From NCBI GenBank assembly GCA_005239175.1, contig SOPS01000005.1, positions 1 to 64,000 on the forward strand: 64,000 nucleotides of DNA, read 5' to 3'. How positions within the stretch are numbered: position 1 is the stretch's first letter; each line of letters starts with the position of its first letter. Origin of the DNA: a halophilic archaeon SHRA6 (GTDB taxonomy: Archaea; Halobacteriota; Halobacteria; Halobacteriales; Haloferacaceae). Of the stretch, positions 15,373-23,549 are shown one piece after another. A program made the translations under genes and the position numbers. The notes beneath the pieces are model-generated. The model saw nothing but the letters and a program-made list of their open reading frames with translations, made no database searches and was not told the origin of the DNA.

Positions 15373-15939
15373 TTAGATGAGCAGCTGCACGTCAGAGTCA
15401 GCCATGTGGTTTAGCGCGGTCGCCGCGCCGACACCCGTGGTGACGCCGTCGTAGAAGTCGTCCTCGTCGTAGTCCATGAGCTCGATCGTCATCTGACACG
15501 CCTGGAGGTCGACACCAGTTTCAAGTGAGAGGTCGATGAGCTCTTCGATCGTCGCCGTACCGTTTTCTTCGATCCGTTTTTCCATCATCCGGGTGGCAAG
15601 TGAGTCCATCCCTGGCAGCGCCGCGAGGGCGTTGGGCATCGGCATGCTCGGGTTGCCGACCGCGCTCAGCTTGAGGTTCTTCGACTTCTCCTCGTGGAGA
15701 ATGTCGAGCCCCCAGAAGGTGTGGAAGACGACGACGTCCCAGCCGAACGCCGCCGCCGTACTCGCGAGGATCAACGGCGGGTACGCCATGTCGAACGATC
15801 CCTTCGTCGCGACGATCGTCATCTGTTTTTGCTTGTCGCCTGCATCCGCCTTCAAATCCGCAATCTCGGATTCGAGCGCTTCAATGCGCGCCGTGAGCGC
15901 AGCGTCGGTTCCGTCGGCTGTGGGCGTATCCGTGCTCAT
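15373..15939 (-). CDS. DsrE/F-like (DsrE2-type) sulfur-transfer protein
   Basis: A 188-residue protein. Residues 20-45 form a coiled-coil-like helix (ARIEALESEIADLKADAGDKQKQ). After this comes a DsrE-like alpha/beta domain beginning MTIVATKGSFDMAYPPLILA, with WDVVVFHTFWGLDIL and the Cys-containing VDLQACQMTIELM. DsrE2-type proteins of this form accompany TusA and rhodanese and pass sulfane sulfur; the Cys in QACQM is the likely carrier residue. It lies 4 bp after the second tusA, so the two form one operon under the 16211 palindrome. The ATG at 15939 avoids a basic N-terminal extension. Confidence 0.82.
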   Translation of the reverse strand: MSTDTPTADGTDAALTARIEALESEIADLKADAGDKQKQMTIVATKGSFDMAYPPLILASTAAAFGWDVVVFHTFWGLDILHEEKSKNLKLSAVGNPSMPMPNALAALPGMDSLATRMMEKRIEENGTATIEELIDLSLETGVDLQACQMTIELMDYDEDDFYDGVTTGVGAATALNHMADSDVQLLI

Positions 15940-15943
15940 CTGT

Positions 15944-16201
15944 TCACTCGGTCTTTTTGACGTAGTGTTTGTACACAGCGTCGCCGCCCTCGGTGTCCTC
16001 AGACTGTTCAAGCAGTTCGACGCCGCCCGTCCCGTCGGCCCAGCCTTTGATATCGCTCATGCTGCCTGAATCGGTCGAAACGACCTCAAGCACCGACCCC
16101 GCATCGAGGGGGTCGATCGCCTGTTTGGTCTTCACGATCGGCATCGGGCAACTGAGGCCTTTCACGTCCAACGTCTCGGTGATTTGGTACTCTCCCTTCA
16201 T
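15944..16201 (-). CDS. tusA: TusA-family sulfur carrier, second copy
   Basis: An 85-residue TusA protein with LDVKGLSCPMPIVKTKQAI; Cys18 in CPMP is the persulfide carrier. The C-terminal part (MSDIKGWADGTGGVELLEQSED...YKHYVKKTE) is the usual two-strand end of the fold. It is the first gene of a two-gene operon with the DsrE2-like protein. A perfect 16-base palindrome lies ten bases before its ATG, over the predicted transcription start, with a TTTATTAG box further upstream. The ATG at 16201 is preferred over a start seven codons earlier, which would lie inside the operator. Confidence 0.88.
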   Translation of the reverse strand: MKGEYQITETLDVKGLSCPMPIVKTKQAIDPLDAGSVLEVVSTDSGSMSDIKGWADGTGGVELLEQSEDTEGGDAVYKHYVKKTE

Positions 16202-16210
16202 GTTATTGGG

Positions 16211-16226
16211 TGTATTGTACAATACA
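16211..16226. promoter_or_regulatory. Perfect 16-bp palindrome before tusA2
   Basis: TGTATTGTACAATACA is its own reverse complement and sits 10 bases upstream of the tusA2 start, at the place where transcription should begin given the TTTATTAGAG box 20-30 bases further upstream. It is the best example of the TATTG-TR-CAATA motif shared by the sulfur genes and is probably a repressor site. Confidence 0.6.
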
Positions 16227-16378
16227 CAGTTGTCTCTAATAAACCTGTTGTTCTAAACAGACGGTGAAAACCACGTGTAGACGCCTCGAATGATCTGTTG
16301 TAGCATAAATCGACGCTGGTCGGACGGCTTCGAATCGTGTACCACACGTCATAACTTCGGTCGGTTAGAACCACCAGT

Positions 16379-18340
16379 ATGGACAGCGTGCCCGTGAGCA
16401 AGCGATCGGCTGTACTCGTCACTGTGGCCGTGCTCTTCGCGGTCGCCGTGGGCCTGTTCGCGATCGATCTCGGGGCCAGTGCGCCGGAGCCGGTCGAATT
16501 TTCCGACACGCGATCGATCGGCTTTGCCTCTGAGGTCCACCGAGAGATCGGCAACGAGGCCGCGGTGCCACGCGCACAAGTGTTCTACTCGCAGTATCAG
16601 TACGTCGTTGGCTACTACGGATTGGAGCGGGCCGTCGCAGCACTTGCGGATCCAACCAGACAACAGCAGTTTGGCTATCCAATCGCGACGTACGTGACCG
16701 ACTACGCAGGGACTGGGATCGAACTCGATGACAACGGAACGATCCAGACCGACCGATCGACAGCCTGGGTGCCCGCCGGAGAGGCATACTATGTCGTTGA
16801 TAGCGATGCGCGAGCCCCAAACGGGCCGATCGTGGTCCCGTTCAGCGATCGAGCGGCAGCAACGACGTTCGCAGATCAGCACGGCGGACAGGTGCTCGAT
16901 TGGGCGGCCCTCCGTGATCGACCCGTGTCTATCGACGACGCGTCACTCGTCCGTGATCGCGTCGAGACACAGCAAAGCAACGCTGACGCACGGCTGCGGA
17001 CGGCCCAACAATTGCTCGAGCGGCCACCCGCAGCCGTCAGCACCGACATGAACAGCACAGCCACGATCCAATCGCGAATCGACGCTGCACCGAACGGATC
17101 GACGGTAGTGTTGCCAGCCGGGACATACGAGGAATCGATCGAGATCAATCGTCCAATGACACTCGTGGGTCCCCAGACGACGATCGACGGCGGCGGGGAG
17201 GGCAATGTGATCGCGGTCTCCGCGGACGAGGTAGCCATCGTCGGAGTCACCGTACGGGGCGCAGGCGACACGACCCGTGACCCGAATGCGACCGCCGAGG
17301 GCGACTGGGACACAAATATCGAACTGGGCTACGGCCACGGTGACGCCGCGATCGCGATCGTCGAAGCCAACGGGACACTCGTCCAGGACGTCCGAGTGCC
17401 GCACACCGACTCGAACGGGATTCTTGTCCGTGACGCGCCGGACACGGTCGTGCGAAACGTCTCAGTCGCGGGCACCGCGGTGTGGCGAGACAGCTTCATG
17501 GGTGTGATGCTCATGCGATCGCCGCGGACTGTCGTCGAGAATTCGACGTTTCTTGCGGGCCGCGATGGCGTGTACCTGCATCGATCGGCGGAAACCGTGA
17601 TCCGATCGTCAACGTTCACAGACGGACGCTACGGGGTTCACCTCATGCACACCTCCGACGCGCTCATCCATGGAAACGAATTCGCGAACCACGACTACGG
17701 GGGGGTCACGATCATGACCGACCCTGCCCGCAACGCGATCGTGAACAACGTCGTTGCCAACACGTCGACGGCGATCGGCACAAGCGGATCGGACTCCTAC
17801 ATCGCGCACAACATCGCTGTCGACAGCAGGCTCGGAATCTCAACGAGTGCAATCGGCTCGCTGTACGAACACAACGTCCTCATGGGTAACGAGTACGGCA
17901 TGCGGACCGGCTCCGTTATCGCCACGAGCGACATCGCCCGCAACGACTTCGTCGACAACGATCGCCACGCGGGTGCCGGTGCTGGCCCGCTCCGCATCTG
18001 GGCGGCCGACGGCGTTGGCAACTACTGGACCGGTATGTACGGTTCATCGACCGGGGGCATCTACGACCGAGCGTACTCGCCAACCGACCCCGTCCAGGGT
18101 GAACTGCACCGATCGACCGCCCACCGAACACTCCACCAGTCACCCGTATATGAGGGACTGCGGACACTCAAGGGAGCGGCCCCAGGGCTGCGATCCGGGA
18201 GTATCATCGATCCGTATCCGTCCGTCGAGCCACACAATCCCCAGCGTCTCGAGACCGCCCAGGCGGTTCGGGTCGAAGGAATCGACGACAACCGCGCACA
18301 TTCAGACACCAATGATACCGAACACGAACCCAGCGACTGA
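16379..18340 (+). CDS. nosD: NosD-family protein with an N-terminal NosL-like domain
   Basis: A 653-residue exported protein. Residues about 10-32 are a membrane or signal helix. Residues about 60-175 resemble NosL: the segment GPIVVPFSDRAAATTFADQH parallels GPDIIPFSDTEEASTFADEY of the nosL product at 4082, but the CxxCxM copper motif is absent. Residues about 225-600 are a right-handed beta helix of NosD repeats (NGSTVVLPAGTYEESIEI, GIVVRDA-type turns, GVYLHRSAETVI, RYGVHLMHTSD). NosD works with NosF and NosY in maturing copper enzymes outside the cell. The nosF start lies inside the last 29 bases, so nosDFY is one operon. Confidence 0.87.
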   Translation: MDSVPVSKRSAVLVTVAVLFAVAVGLFAIDLGASAPEPVEFSDTRSIGFASEVHREIGNEAAVPRAQVFYSQYQYVVGYYGLERAVAALADPTRQQQFGYPIATYVTDYAGTGIELDDNGTIQTDRSTAWVPAGEAYYVVDSDARAPNGPIVVPFSDRAAATTFADQHGGQVLDWAALRDRPVSIDDASLVRDRVETQQSNADARLRTAQQLLERPPAAVSTDMNSTATIQSRIDAAPNGSTVVLPAGTYEESIEINRPMTLVGPQTTIDGGGEGNVIAVSADEVAIVGVTVRGAGDTTRDPNATAEGDWDTNIELGYGHGDAAIAIVEANGTLVQDVRVPHTDSNGILVRDAPDTVVRNVSVAGTAVWRDSFMGVMLMRSPRTVVENSTFLAGRDGVYLHRSAETVIRSSTFTDGRYGVHLMHTSDALIHGNEFANHDYGGVTIMTDPARNAIVNNVVANTSTAIGTSGSDSYIAHNIAVDSRLGISTSAIGSLYEHNVLMGNEYGMRTGSVIATSDIARNDFVDNDRHAGAGAGPLRIWAADGVGNYWTGMYGSSTGGIYDRAYSPTDPVQGELHRSTAHRTLHQSPVYEGLRTLKGAAPGLRSGSIIDPYPSVEPHNPQRLETAQAVRVEGIDDNRAHSDTNDTEHEPSD

Positions 18341-19133
18341 GCGCGCAAACACGGCACAGCCCGATCGAAACGCGGCCACGACAGTTCTGGCTGGGGAGTC
18401 GATCGAGAAACGCTACGGCAGCGTCGAGGTACTCTCAGATGTCTCGATCGAGATCCCCGCCGCCGCGGTGACCGCCCTAGTCGGCCCAAACGGGACGGGC
18501 AAGACGACACTGCTTCGGTTGTTGCTCGAACTCGAATCACCGACCTCGGGGACAGTCACGTACGAGGGACCCCAGACAGCCCGACGAATCGGCTACCTCC
18601 CGCAGCGGCCGTCGTTCCGGCCGGGGTTTACCGTCGCAGAGACGATCGAGTTTTATGCCTCACTTGTCGAGACGGCGGTCGACTCCGATCGCATTCTGGA
18701 TCGAGTCAGGCTCACAGACGCCCGAAATCGACCCGTCGAGGCGCTGTCTGGCGGGATGACGAGGCTTCTCGGCGTCGGACAGTCGATCGTCGGCTCCCCA
18801 CCGGTTGTCATTTTCGACGAGCCCGCGAGCGGACTCGATCCAACAATGGCGAATCGCGTCTTCGAGGTCGCAGACGAACTGGCCGCAGCCGGAACCGCGG
18901 TGGTGCTCACCTCCCACAATCTCTCATTGGTTTCGCGCCACGCTGATCGCGTCGAGATCCTCTCGGAGGGCACGGTGACCGAGCTTACAGCCCCACAAAC
19001 GCTAGCGACACGCTATGGAGTGGCAGATCTTCGGGAGGCCTACCACGCGGTCGTCACAGCTGACCCAGCCGACCACGGCGACGGTGATGACGAGCGCCCT
19101 CGTGACGATCCCACGGACGGTGAGCGGCAATGA
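18312..19133 (+). CDS. nosF: NosF-type ABC transporter ATPase
   Basis: A 273-residue ABC ATPase. Walker A is GPNGTGKTT, the Q-loop region reads GYLPQRPSF, the signature is LSGGMTRLLGVGQ, Walker B is PPVVIFDEPASGLDP, and the switch His is in LTSHNLSLV. It starts within the end of nosD (29-base overlap) and its stop overlaps nosY, which is the nosDFY arrangement. The C-terminus is an acidic His-rich tail (DPADHGDGDDERPRDD). It probably energises NosY and NosD for delivery of a sulfur- or copper-related cofactor part. A much longer upstream frame lies within nosD in another phase and is not used. Confidence 0.9.
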   Translation: MIPNTNPATERANTAQPDRNAATTVLAGESIEKRYGSVEVLSDVSIEIPAAAVTALVGPNGTGKTTLLRLLLELESPTSGTVTYEGPQTARRIGYLPQRPSFRPGFTVAETIEFYASLVETAVDSDRILDRVRLTDARNRPVEALSGGMTRLLGVGQSIVGSPPVVIFDEPASGLDPTMANRVFEVADELAAAGTAVVLTSHNLSLVSRHADRVEILSEGTVTELTAPQTLATRYGVADLREAYHAVVTADPADHGDGDDERPRDDPTDGERQ

Positions 19134-19960
19134 CTGCCCACAGCGCGCTGGGTCAGGGGACAGCGATCGCCGCCCGGGAAGTCAAGACCGTCCTGCGAAC
19201 ACGGATATATGCACTCCTCGCCGTGGGATTGTTCGGCTTCTTGTTCGTGCTCGTCGCTGGCGGTGGTGGCGCGGCGACCGGCTACACGCCCGCAATTGTT
19301 GACCTGCTGCTACCGCTTGAGGTGATCGTGCCGGTGCTCGCGATCGCGATCGGCTACCGGAGTGTCGTCGCGGATCTCGATCGCGGCGAGCTCGCAGTCT
19401 TCACCACCTACGATGTCCCCGCGCCAGTGTACGTGACTGCGGTATATCTCGGCCGATCGGTTGGGATGCTCGGGATGTTGGGGCTTCCGCTTGTCGCGAC
19501 CGGCGCCGTCATTGCGTTCACCGCCTCGCCAGACACCGGGGTGTTTGCCACCCATTCAGGCGTCGATTCGCCGGTGCTTTTCGGCCGCTTCGTCGTGTTG
19601 ACGGCGCTGTACGGGCTGTCCATGCTGTCGATCGTTCTCCTCGGATCGGTCATCGCCCGATCGCTCCGCACGGCGATTGCGCTGGCGATCGGCGCGGTCC
19701 TCGTGGCGGTTGTCGGCGGTGACGCCGCGATCCTCGCGGGGCTCACCGACGGATGGCTCGGGCCGTCGTCGCTCTCGTGGTCGTTTGCTGTAGTGCCGAA
19801 CAGCGCGTATCGATCGCTCGTACTCGAGACGGTCATCGCGATCGCTGCGCCGACCGAAGAGGCCTACGGCTCGCCGGCCGCGAGCGCGATCGGGCTCTTT
19901 TCGTGGATTATCGGGCCGCTTTTCGCGGCTGCAGCGATCGTCGCGCGTAAACGGTTGTAG
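19130..19960 (+). CDS. nosY: NosY-type ABC transporter permease
   Basis: A 276-residue membrane protein with six hydrophobic segments. Its N-terminal AAREVKTVLRTRIYALLAVGLFGFLF is typical of ABC-2 type permeases, and the RSVVADLDRGELAVFTTYDVP loop between helices 2 and 3 is the usual NosY feature. It overlaps nosF by four bases. With NosD and NosF it should form a membrane complex acting on an extracytoplasmic copper protein. No nosZ follows; the operon ends here, and the next 360 bp are non-coding with strong hairpins. Confidence 0.88.
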   Translation: MTAHSALGQGTAIAAREVKTVLRTRIYALLAVGLFGFLFVLVAGGGGAATGYTPAIVDLLLPLEVIVPVLAIAIGYRSVVADLDRGELAVFTTYDVPAPVYVTAVYLGRSVGMLGMLGLPLVATGAVIAFTASPDTGVFATHSGVDSPVLFGRFVVLTALYGLSMLSIVLLGSVIARSLRTAIALAIGAVLVAVVGGDAAILAGLTDGWLGPSSLSWSFAVVPNSAYRSLVLETVIAIAAPTEEAYGSPAASAIGLFSWIIGPLFAAAAIVARKRL

Positions 19961-20015
19961 ACACTGTCGCAGTACTGTTGATCCGGTTTGGATACGTGAA
20001 GTACCTCGGAGTCAA

Positions 20016-20074
20016 GTGGTTCGAGAGACTTTGTCTCTCGTCATCACGAGAATCTTCGATTCTCGAACGACCAC
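20016..20074. repeat. Two perfect adjacent hairpins inside an outer stem
   Basis: CGAGAGAC-TTT-GTCTCTCG (20022-20040) and CGAGAATC-TTC-GATTCTCG (20047-20065) are two perfect 8-bp hairpins with 3-base loops. GTGGTTCG (20016) and CGAACgaCCAC (ending 20074) can pair around them to give a three-way structure. It lies 55 bp after nosY in a 364-bp gene-free stretch (19961-20324). It may be a transcript end, an RNA element or a transposon trace; nothing else coding is seen in the stretch. Confidence 0.5.
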
Positions 20075-20324
20075 GAGGCACTCGGCCTGCTTTCTCTGTA
20101 GAATAGCAAAAAGATGTAGTCTGACATTTTAGCTACTGTGGCTTCGTTGAAACCCTTCAAATATGATAGGAACCGAGTGCGGAATACGACGCGCGTATTC
20201 ATCATTGCTTCTTCAGCGAGAACAGCGGATATCGATCGGCCAATACAGATTTTGATCACGAGCGTATTCCGACAGCAACAATTTTATGACGTTCTCAGAC
20301 ATACACTGACATATACGGACACCA

Positions 20325-20681
20325 ATGCCTATCAGAATCGATTCCAGCGGAAGAGACACGCCGCCGGTTAAACCGGACACGAACGCCCACGAACTGCTTA
20401 CGGTGTTGCTTGACCATCCCGACATGGCGTTCACCCCGAAGGAACTGACGGAACTGACCGACGTTCCGCATTCCAGCGTCCACAAGACCCTCTCCCGACT
20501 CCAGAAGAAGGGCCTCGTTCGGAGGGTTGATTCCTACTGGGCGGTTGCCGAGGACGTCGCAGCCTCGGAGATTGCGAACGTAGTGAGCCTCCAGCAGATT
20601 GAGGCTGAGTACGGCGATGACGCTTATGGCGACGATGACGGGTGGGCCGACGACGTGCAGGATTTAGGAGAGAACGCGTAG
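20325..20681 (+). CDS. Winged-helix antitoxin-like protein
   Basis: A 118-residue protein with a MarR-like winged helix: AHELLTVLLDHPDMAFTPKELTELTDVPHSSVHKTLSRLQKKGLVRRVDSYW holds helix, turn, recognition helix and wing. The C-terminal third is acidic (YGDDAYGDDDGWADDVQD), suited to binding a basic toxin. The gene is one base upstream of a PemK/MazF-like gene, so it is read as the antitoxin and autorepressor of a type II pair. The start ATG is preceded by a TATACGGACACCA-type stretch, and the mRNA may be leaderless. Confidence 0.75.
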   Translation: MPIRIDSSGRDTPPVKPDTNAHELLTVLLDHPDMAFTPKELTELTDVPHSSVHKTLSRLQKKGLVRRVDSYWAVAEDVAASEIANVVSLQQIEAEYGDDAYGDDDGWADDVQDLGENA

Positions 20682-20682
20682 T

Positions 20683-21015
20683 ATGGCCTACGCACAAGCC
20701 AGTGTCGTCCTCGCGCCAGCAACATTCAAAAACGGAGTCCGGCCATATCTCGTCGTCTCGAATCGGAACCGACCGTTCTTCGGCGATCGGTATACGGTTG
20801 CGGTCATCACATCGACCGAGCGGGAAACGGCAGTTGAACTGACGGCCGATTCGCTCACCGAAGGCGAACTGAAGACGTATCCGAGTTACGTGAGTCCGTG
20901 GTCGTTGCACGTCTTTCCCCACCAAGAGGTCATCAAGCGTGTGGCGCAGGTCGACGACTCAACCATGACTATGGTCGCAGACAATATACACGAATTAACC
21001 CGAGTCCTGCGATAA
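20683..21015 (+). CDS. PemK/MazF-like toxin
   Basis: A 110-residue protein with the beta-barrel pattern of the MazF/PemK endoribonucleases: a first strand (ASVVLAPATFKNGVRPYLVVSN) containing the family's R-P-x-L-V-V-S segment, VAVITSTERE as the S/T strand, then YVSPWSLHVFPHQEVIKRVAQVD. MazF-type toxins cut single-stranded RNA. It begins one base after the stop of the winged-helix gene. A non-toxic PemK-like regulatory protein is possible, but the paired arrangement is the usual haloarchaeal toxin-antitoxin layout. Confidence 0.75.
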   Translation: MAYAQASVVLAPATFKNGVRPYLVVSNRNRPFFGDRYTVAVITSTERETAVELTADSLTEGELKTYPSYVSPWSLHVFPHQEVIKRVAQVDDSTMTMVADNIHELTRVLR

Positions 21016-21273
21016 ATCGACTCTCTATGAAGCGGCCGATTTATGACAGCAACTAGATGGAAAATTCGACCAAACATATCACTGCTTGAGGAATTCAACA
21101 TAGCCAATTGATAGCAAAAGCACGCTGAATATAATTCATGGCAAATTTGTATTAAATATAATCCACACCTCTTGCATGCTGGTAGATCGTCATAAATACC
21201 TGAGCAGATTGCCATTCGGCAGTCTGGTTCAACGCGGCGTCAACTATTATTGATTCTAACGCATTATTTGGAT

Positions 21274-21693
21274 ATGGGTATCCTGGTCGCAATCAGCGAC
21301 GACAGCCAGCTTGAGACCGTCTTAGCGGTGGGAATACGACTGGCCACTGGGCTAGATCAAAAACTGTACGTGACTCACATCACAGAGACTGAGAGTGCAT
21401 CTAACGACGAGCGAGCGTTCCGCGATCACGTTGGGGATTGGCTGTTAAACGCCGATCTGTCCGTTGACGCTGAACTTGAACTAGAGCATCTGAGTCGCGA
21501 CGGCCTCCGGTCAGGGACAACAATCGGCAAGCAGCTTCTTGAAATCGCAGAAAGCGACAATATCGATCATATTGTGATCGGGCATCGAGCAAAAAATCGG
21601 CTGGCCACAGTTCGTGAAGGACATACCGACTTCGTGGTTGCCGAAGAGGCAGCAGTCCCGGTAACGATCGTCCCGGAAGCCTTCGAACCGTAG
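21274..21693 (+). CDS. UspA-type universal stress protein
   Basis: A 139-residue alpha/beta protein starting MGILVAISDDSQLETVLAVG. The end of the domain carries HIVIGHRAKNRLATVREGHTDFVVAEEAAVPVTIVP. The glycine-rich ATP-binding pattern G2xG9xS/T is degenerate (GHRAKN...EGHTDFV), so it may not bind ATP. The start at ATG 21274 begins the first beta strand directly; eight upstream in-frame codons are not domain-like. The last base of its stop codon is the first base of the MITE-like element, which shows an insertion right at the gene end. Confidence 0.78.
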   Translation: MGILVAISDDSQLETVLAVGIRLATGLDQKLYVTHITETESASNDERAFRDHVGDWLLNADLSVDAELELEHLSRDGLRSGTTIGKQLLEIAESDNIDHIVIGHRAKNRLATVREGHTDFVVAEEAAVPVTIVPEAFEP

Positions 21694-21808
21694 CTACAGT
21701 AACGTCTGCAACGCTTTGCAACAACCACCTCGAAATACAGTCTGAGAGTGCGTGAGCCAGTAGTTCCTGAATCGAAGTGAGAAAATAAGTGCAAACGCTA
21801 GTATAACT
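21693..21808. mobile_element. MITE-like element, copy 2
   Basis: A 116-bp element that begins GCTACAGTAACGTCTGCAAC and ends with a GCAAACGCTAGTATAAC segment. It has the same ends and most of the same interior (GTTCCTGAATCGAAG is shared exactly) as 2528-2640. The ends have more mismatches than in copy 1, so this copy is probably older. It adjoins the stop of the UspA gene. Confidence 0.75.
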
Positions 21809-21876
21809 CAGTGGTCCGTGCTCGCAGCGAGGCGGACGGAAGTGGTATCGGGAGTCGATGAGCCCACGTGAGAAAC

Positions 21877-22758
21877 TCAATCTCCGGTTGCTTCCTCCAG
21901 ACTCGCAGTGTTCGCGACCGTGACACCGCCCGAGAGTGCGGTATTTGGATAGGGAATGTCGATCCCCTCGGCGTCAAATCGCTGTTTAACCCGCTCGGTG
22001 AACTGCGCAGTTGTGACTCCGTAGCTGCTCTCGGAGGGATCGATCCAGAGTCGTCCCGAGAGGATAACTGCTGAGTCACCGAGCTCCGTGACTGGTGCTG
22101 ATGGCTCGGGAGTCTCGAGGACGCCGTCGATACGAGTTCCTTCCTCGATGATGACGTCTCGTGCCTGGTTGATGTCCTCATCGTATCCGATTTGGAAGTC
22201 GATCGACACTCGCCGCCGATCGTTCGCCGCGTTGTTTATTATCGCTGCGTTGGCGAGATCGGAGTTTGGTACGGTGACCAGTTGATTGTCAAACGTGTCC
22301 AGTTTTGTCACCCGCATTTGGATTTCTCGAACCACACCCTCGTTGCCGTCCCACTCAATCCAGTCACCGACCGTGAAGGGTTCGTCTTTAACAATGAACA
22401 CGCCGGCAACGAAATTCGCGATGAGATCCTGCGCAGCGAAGCCGACTGCGAGCGTCAGTGCCCCACCCAGGGTCGCGAAGGCAGCAAGGACAGTGCCAAA
22501 GCCAGCAACTGTCGCGGCCAGCGCGACCGCAAAGACCGCCGTCACCAGCACGGTCATACTAACCGTAAACCCGATCAGCGTATCGTCGAAATTTCGCCGT
22601 TTGAGTCCGTTTTTATCGATCGGAACATAACTGACCGCCCAATTCAATAAACGAGCAAGAACACGATGATGAATATCACCGTCGTCGTGACCGCGCTGAG
22701 AGGTGCTGGAACGAACTGTTGCAGATCGATCGAGATTTTTGATCGTCTTCGCTCCCAC
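21877..22758 (-). pseudogene. MscS-type mechanosensitive channel, N-terminal frameshift
   Basis: The intact C-terminal part has the MscS pore helix and beta domain: GFGTVLAAFATLGGALTLAVGFAAQDLIANFVAGVFIV, then DWIEWDGNEGVVREIQMRVT and LVTVPNSDLANAAIINNA. The expected first membrane helix is not in this frame. Bases 22645-22718 read in a neighbouring frame give QQFVPAPLSAVTTTVIFIIV, and that frame stops at TGA just where the main frame resumes with RLLNWAVSYVPIDK. A small indel near 22645-22655 therefore appears to have split the gene, and the helix frame has no ATG or GTG start. If translated from GTG 22758, the product would have an Arg/Ser-rich, non-membrane N-terminus. A sequencing error is the main alternative. 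Confidence 0.65.
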
Positions 22759-22802
22759 AGAGATCCGTGCGGTTATTTCTCCGGGCCACGAATGGCCGAA
22801 CC

Positions 22803-23345
22803 ATGGATAGACAGTGGTGTCCGTCTCGGCGCCGCCTGCTGGCCAGCGGGTGCGGTCTCCTCATGCTTGTCGGGGTGGCCGGGTGTGCAACGACAGAAGA
22901 CGCGCCCACGAACAACGATTCGGATGCCGACGCAGACTCTGACACGGCGATCGTAAACGACGTAGATGCGGAGGATCTCGATCTCCGCGAAGCCAATGTC
23001 GTTGACGTCACGTTCGAGCGTGAAAACGGATCGTATACGTTCGACGTAGCGCTGCATCACGATGACGATGGTGAGGACGGATACGCGAACTGGTGGCAGG
23101 TCGAAGCGCTTGACGGGACACAATTCGGTCGGCGTGAGCTGCTGCACGCACACTCCCAGCAGCCATTCACGCGCTCTGAGACGATCGAGGTTCCCGACGA
23201 GGCGACCTGCGTCGTCGTCCGCGGACACGACCAGACACACGAATACGGCGGGCTGGCAGCAGTGGTCGATCTCACATCAGCAAAAATACAGCTGATCGAT
23301 CAAGGCCCGGAAAAACAGCGGTTTGAGGCTGAGCAGTGCCCCTGA
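22803..23345 (+). CDS. Tat-exported lipoprotein of unknown function
   Basis: A 180-residue protein. Residues 7-27 form a Tat lipoprotein signal (PSRRRLLASGCGLLMLVGVAGC) with the lipid-bearing Cys at the end, then a low-complexity acidic linker (NNDSDADADSDT). The folded part has alternating strands (VVDVTFERENGSYTFDVALHHDDDGEDGYANWWQVEALDG), with two His-containing segments (LLHAHSQ and RGHDQTHEYGG) that could bind a metal. The family is not recognised. It stands between the MscS remnant and the second sulfur block. The ATG at 22803 is the start that gives a canonical signal. Confidence 0.65.
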   Translation: MDRQWCPSRRRLLASGCGLLMLVGVAGCATTEDAPTNNDSDADADSDTAIVNDVDAEDLDLREANVVDVTFERENGSYTFDVALHHDDDGEDGYANWWQVEALDGTQFGRRELLHAHSQQPFTRSETIEVPDEATCVVVRGHDQTHEYGGLAAVVDLTSAKIQLIDQGPEKQRFEAEQCP

Positions 23346-23354
23346 GCCCGGCGA

Positions 23355-23504
23355 CTATTTTTTTGAGATCGCTCGCAGCAGCGGCGGGGCGAGCAGATCA
23401 GTCAGTTTGCCATACCCGACGTATAGGACGAGTGCCTGAATCAGTACGATCACAAGCACGGCGATCGCCTGGCCGGTCGGACTCAATCCTTCGATTCCGA
23501 TCAT
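23355..23504 (-). CDS. Small single-helix membrane protein in sulfur cluster
   Basis: A 49-codon gene starting MIGIEGLSPTGQAIAVLVIV, with one long hydrophobic helix, a VGYGKLTDLLAPPL segment and a lysine-ended tail. The frame lies 45 bp downstream of the YeeE/YedE genes on the same strand, so it is probably the last gene of that operon. Similar tiny proteins accompany YeeE/YedE genes in other haloarchaea as far as I recall. The function is unknown. Confidence 0.5.
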   Translation of the reverse strand: MIGIEGLSPTGQAIAVLVIVLIQALVLYVGYGKLTDLLAPPLLRAISKK

Positions 23505-23549
23505 CGCTTGAACCCCGGTTGTATGTGACTTGATAGGTGCATAGGTCTG

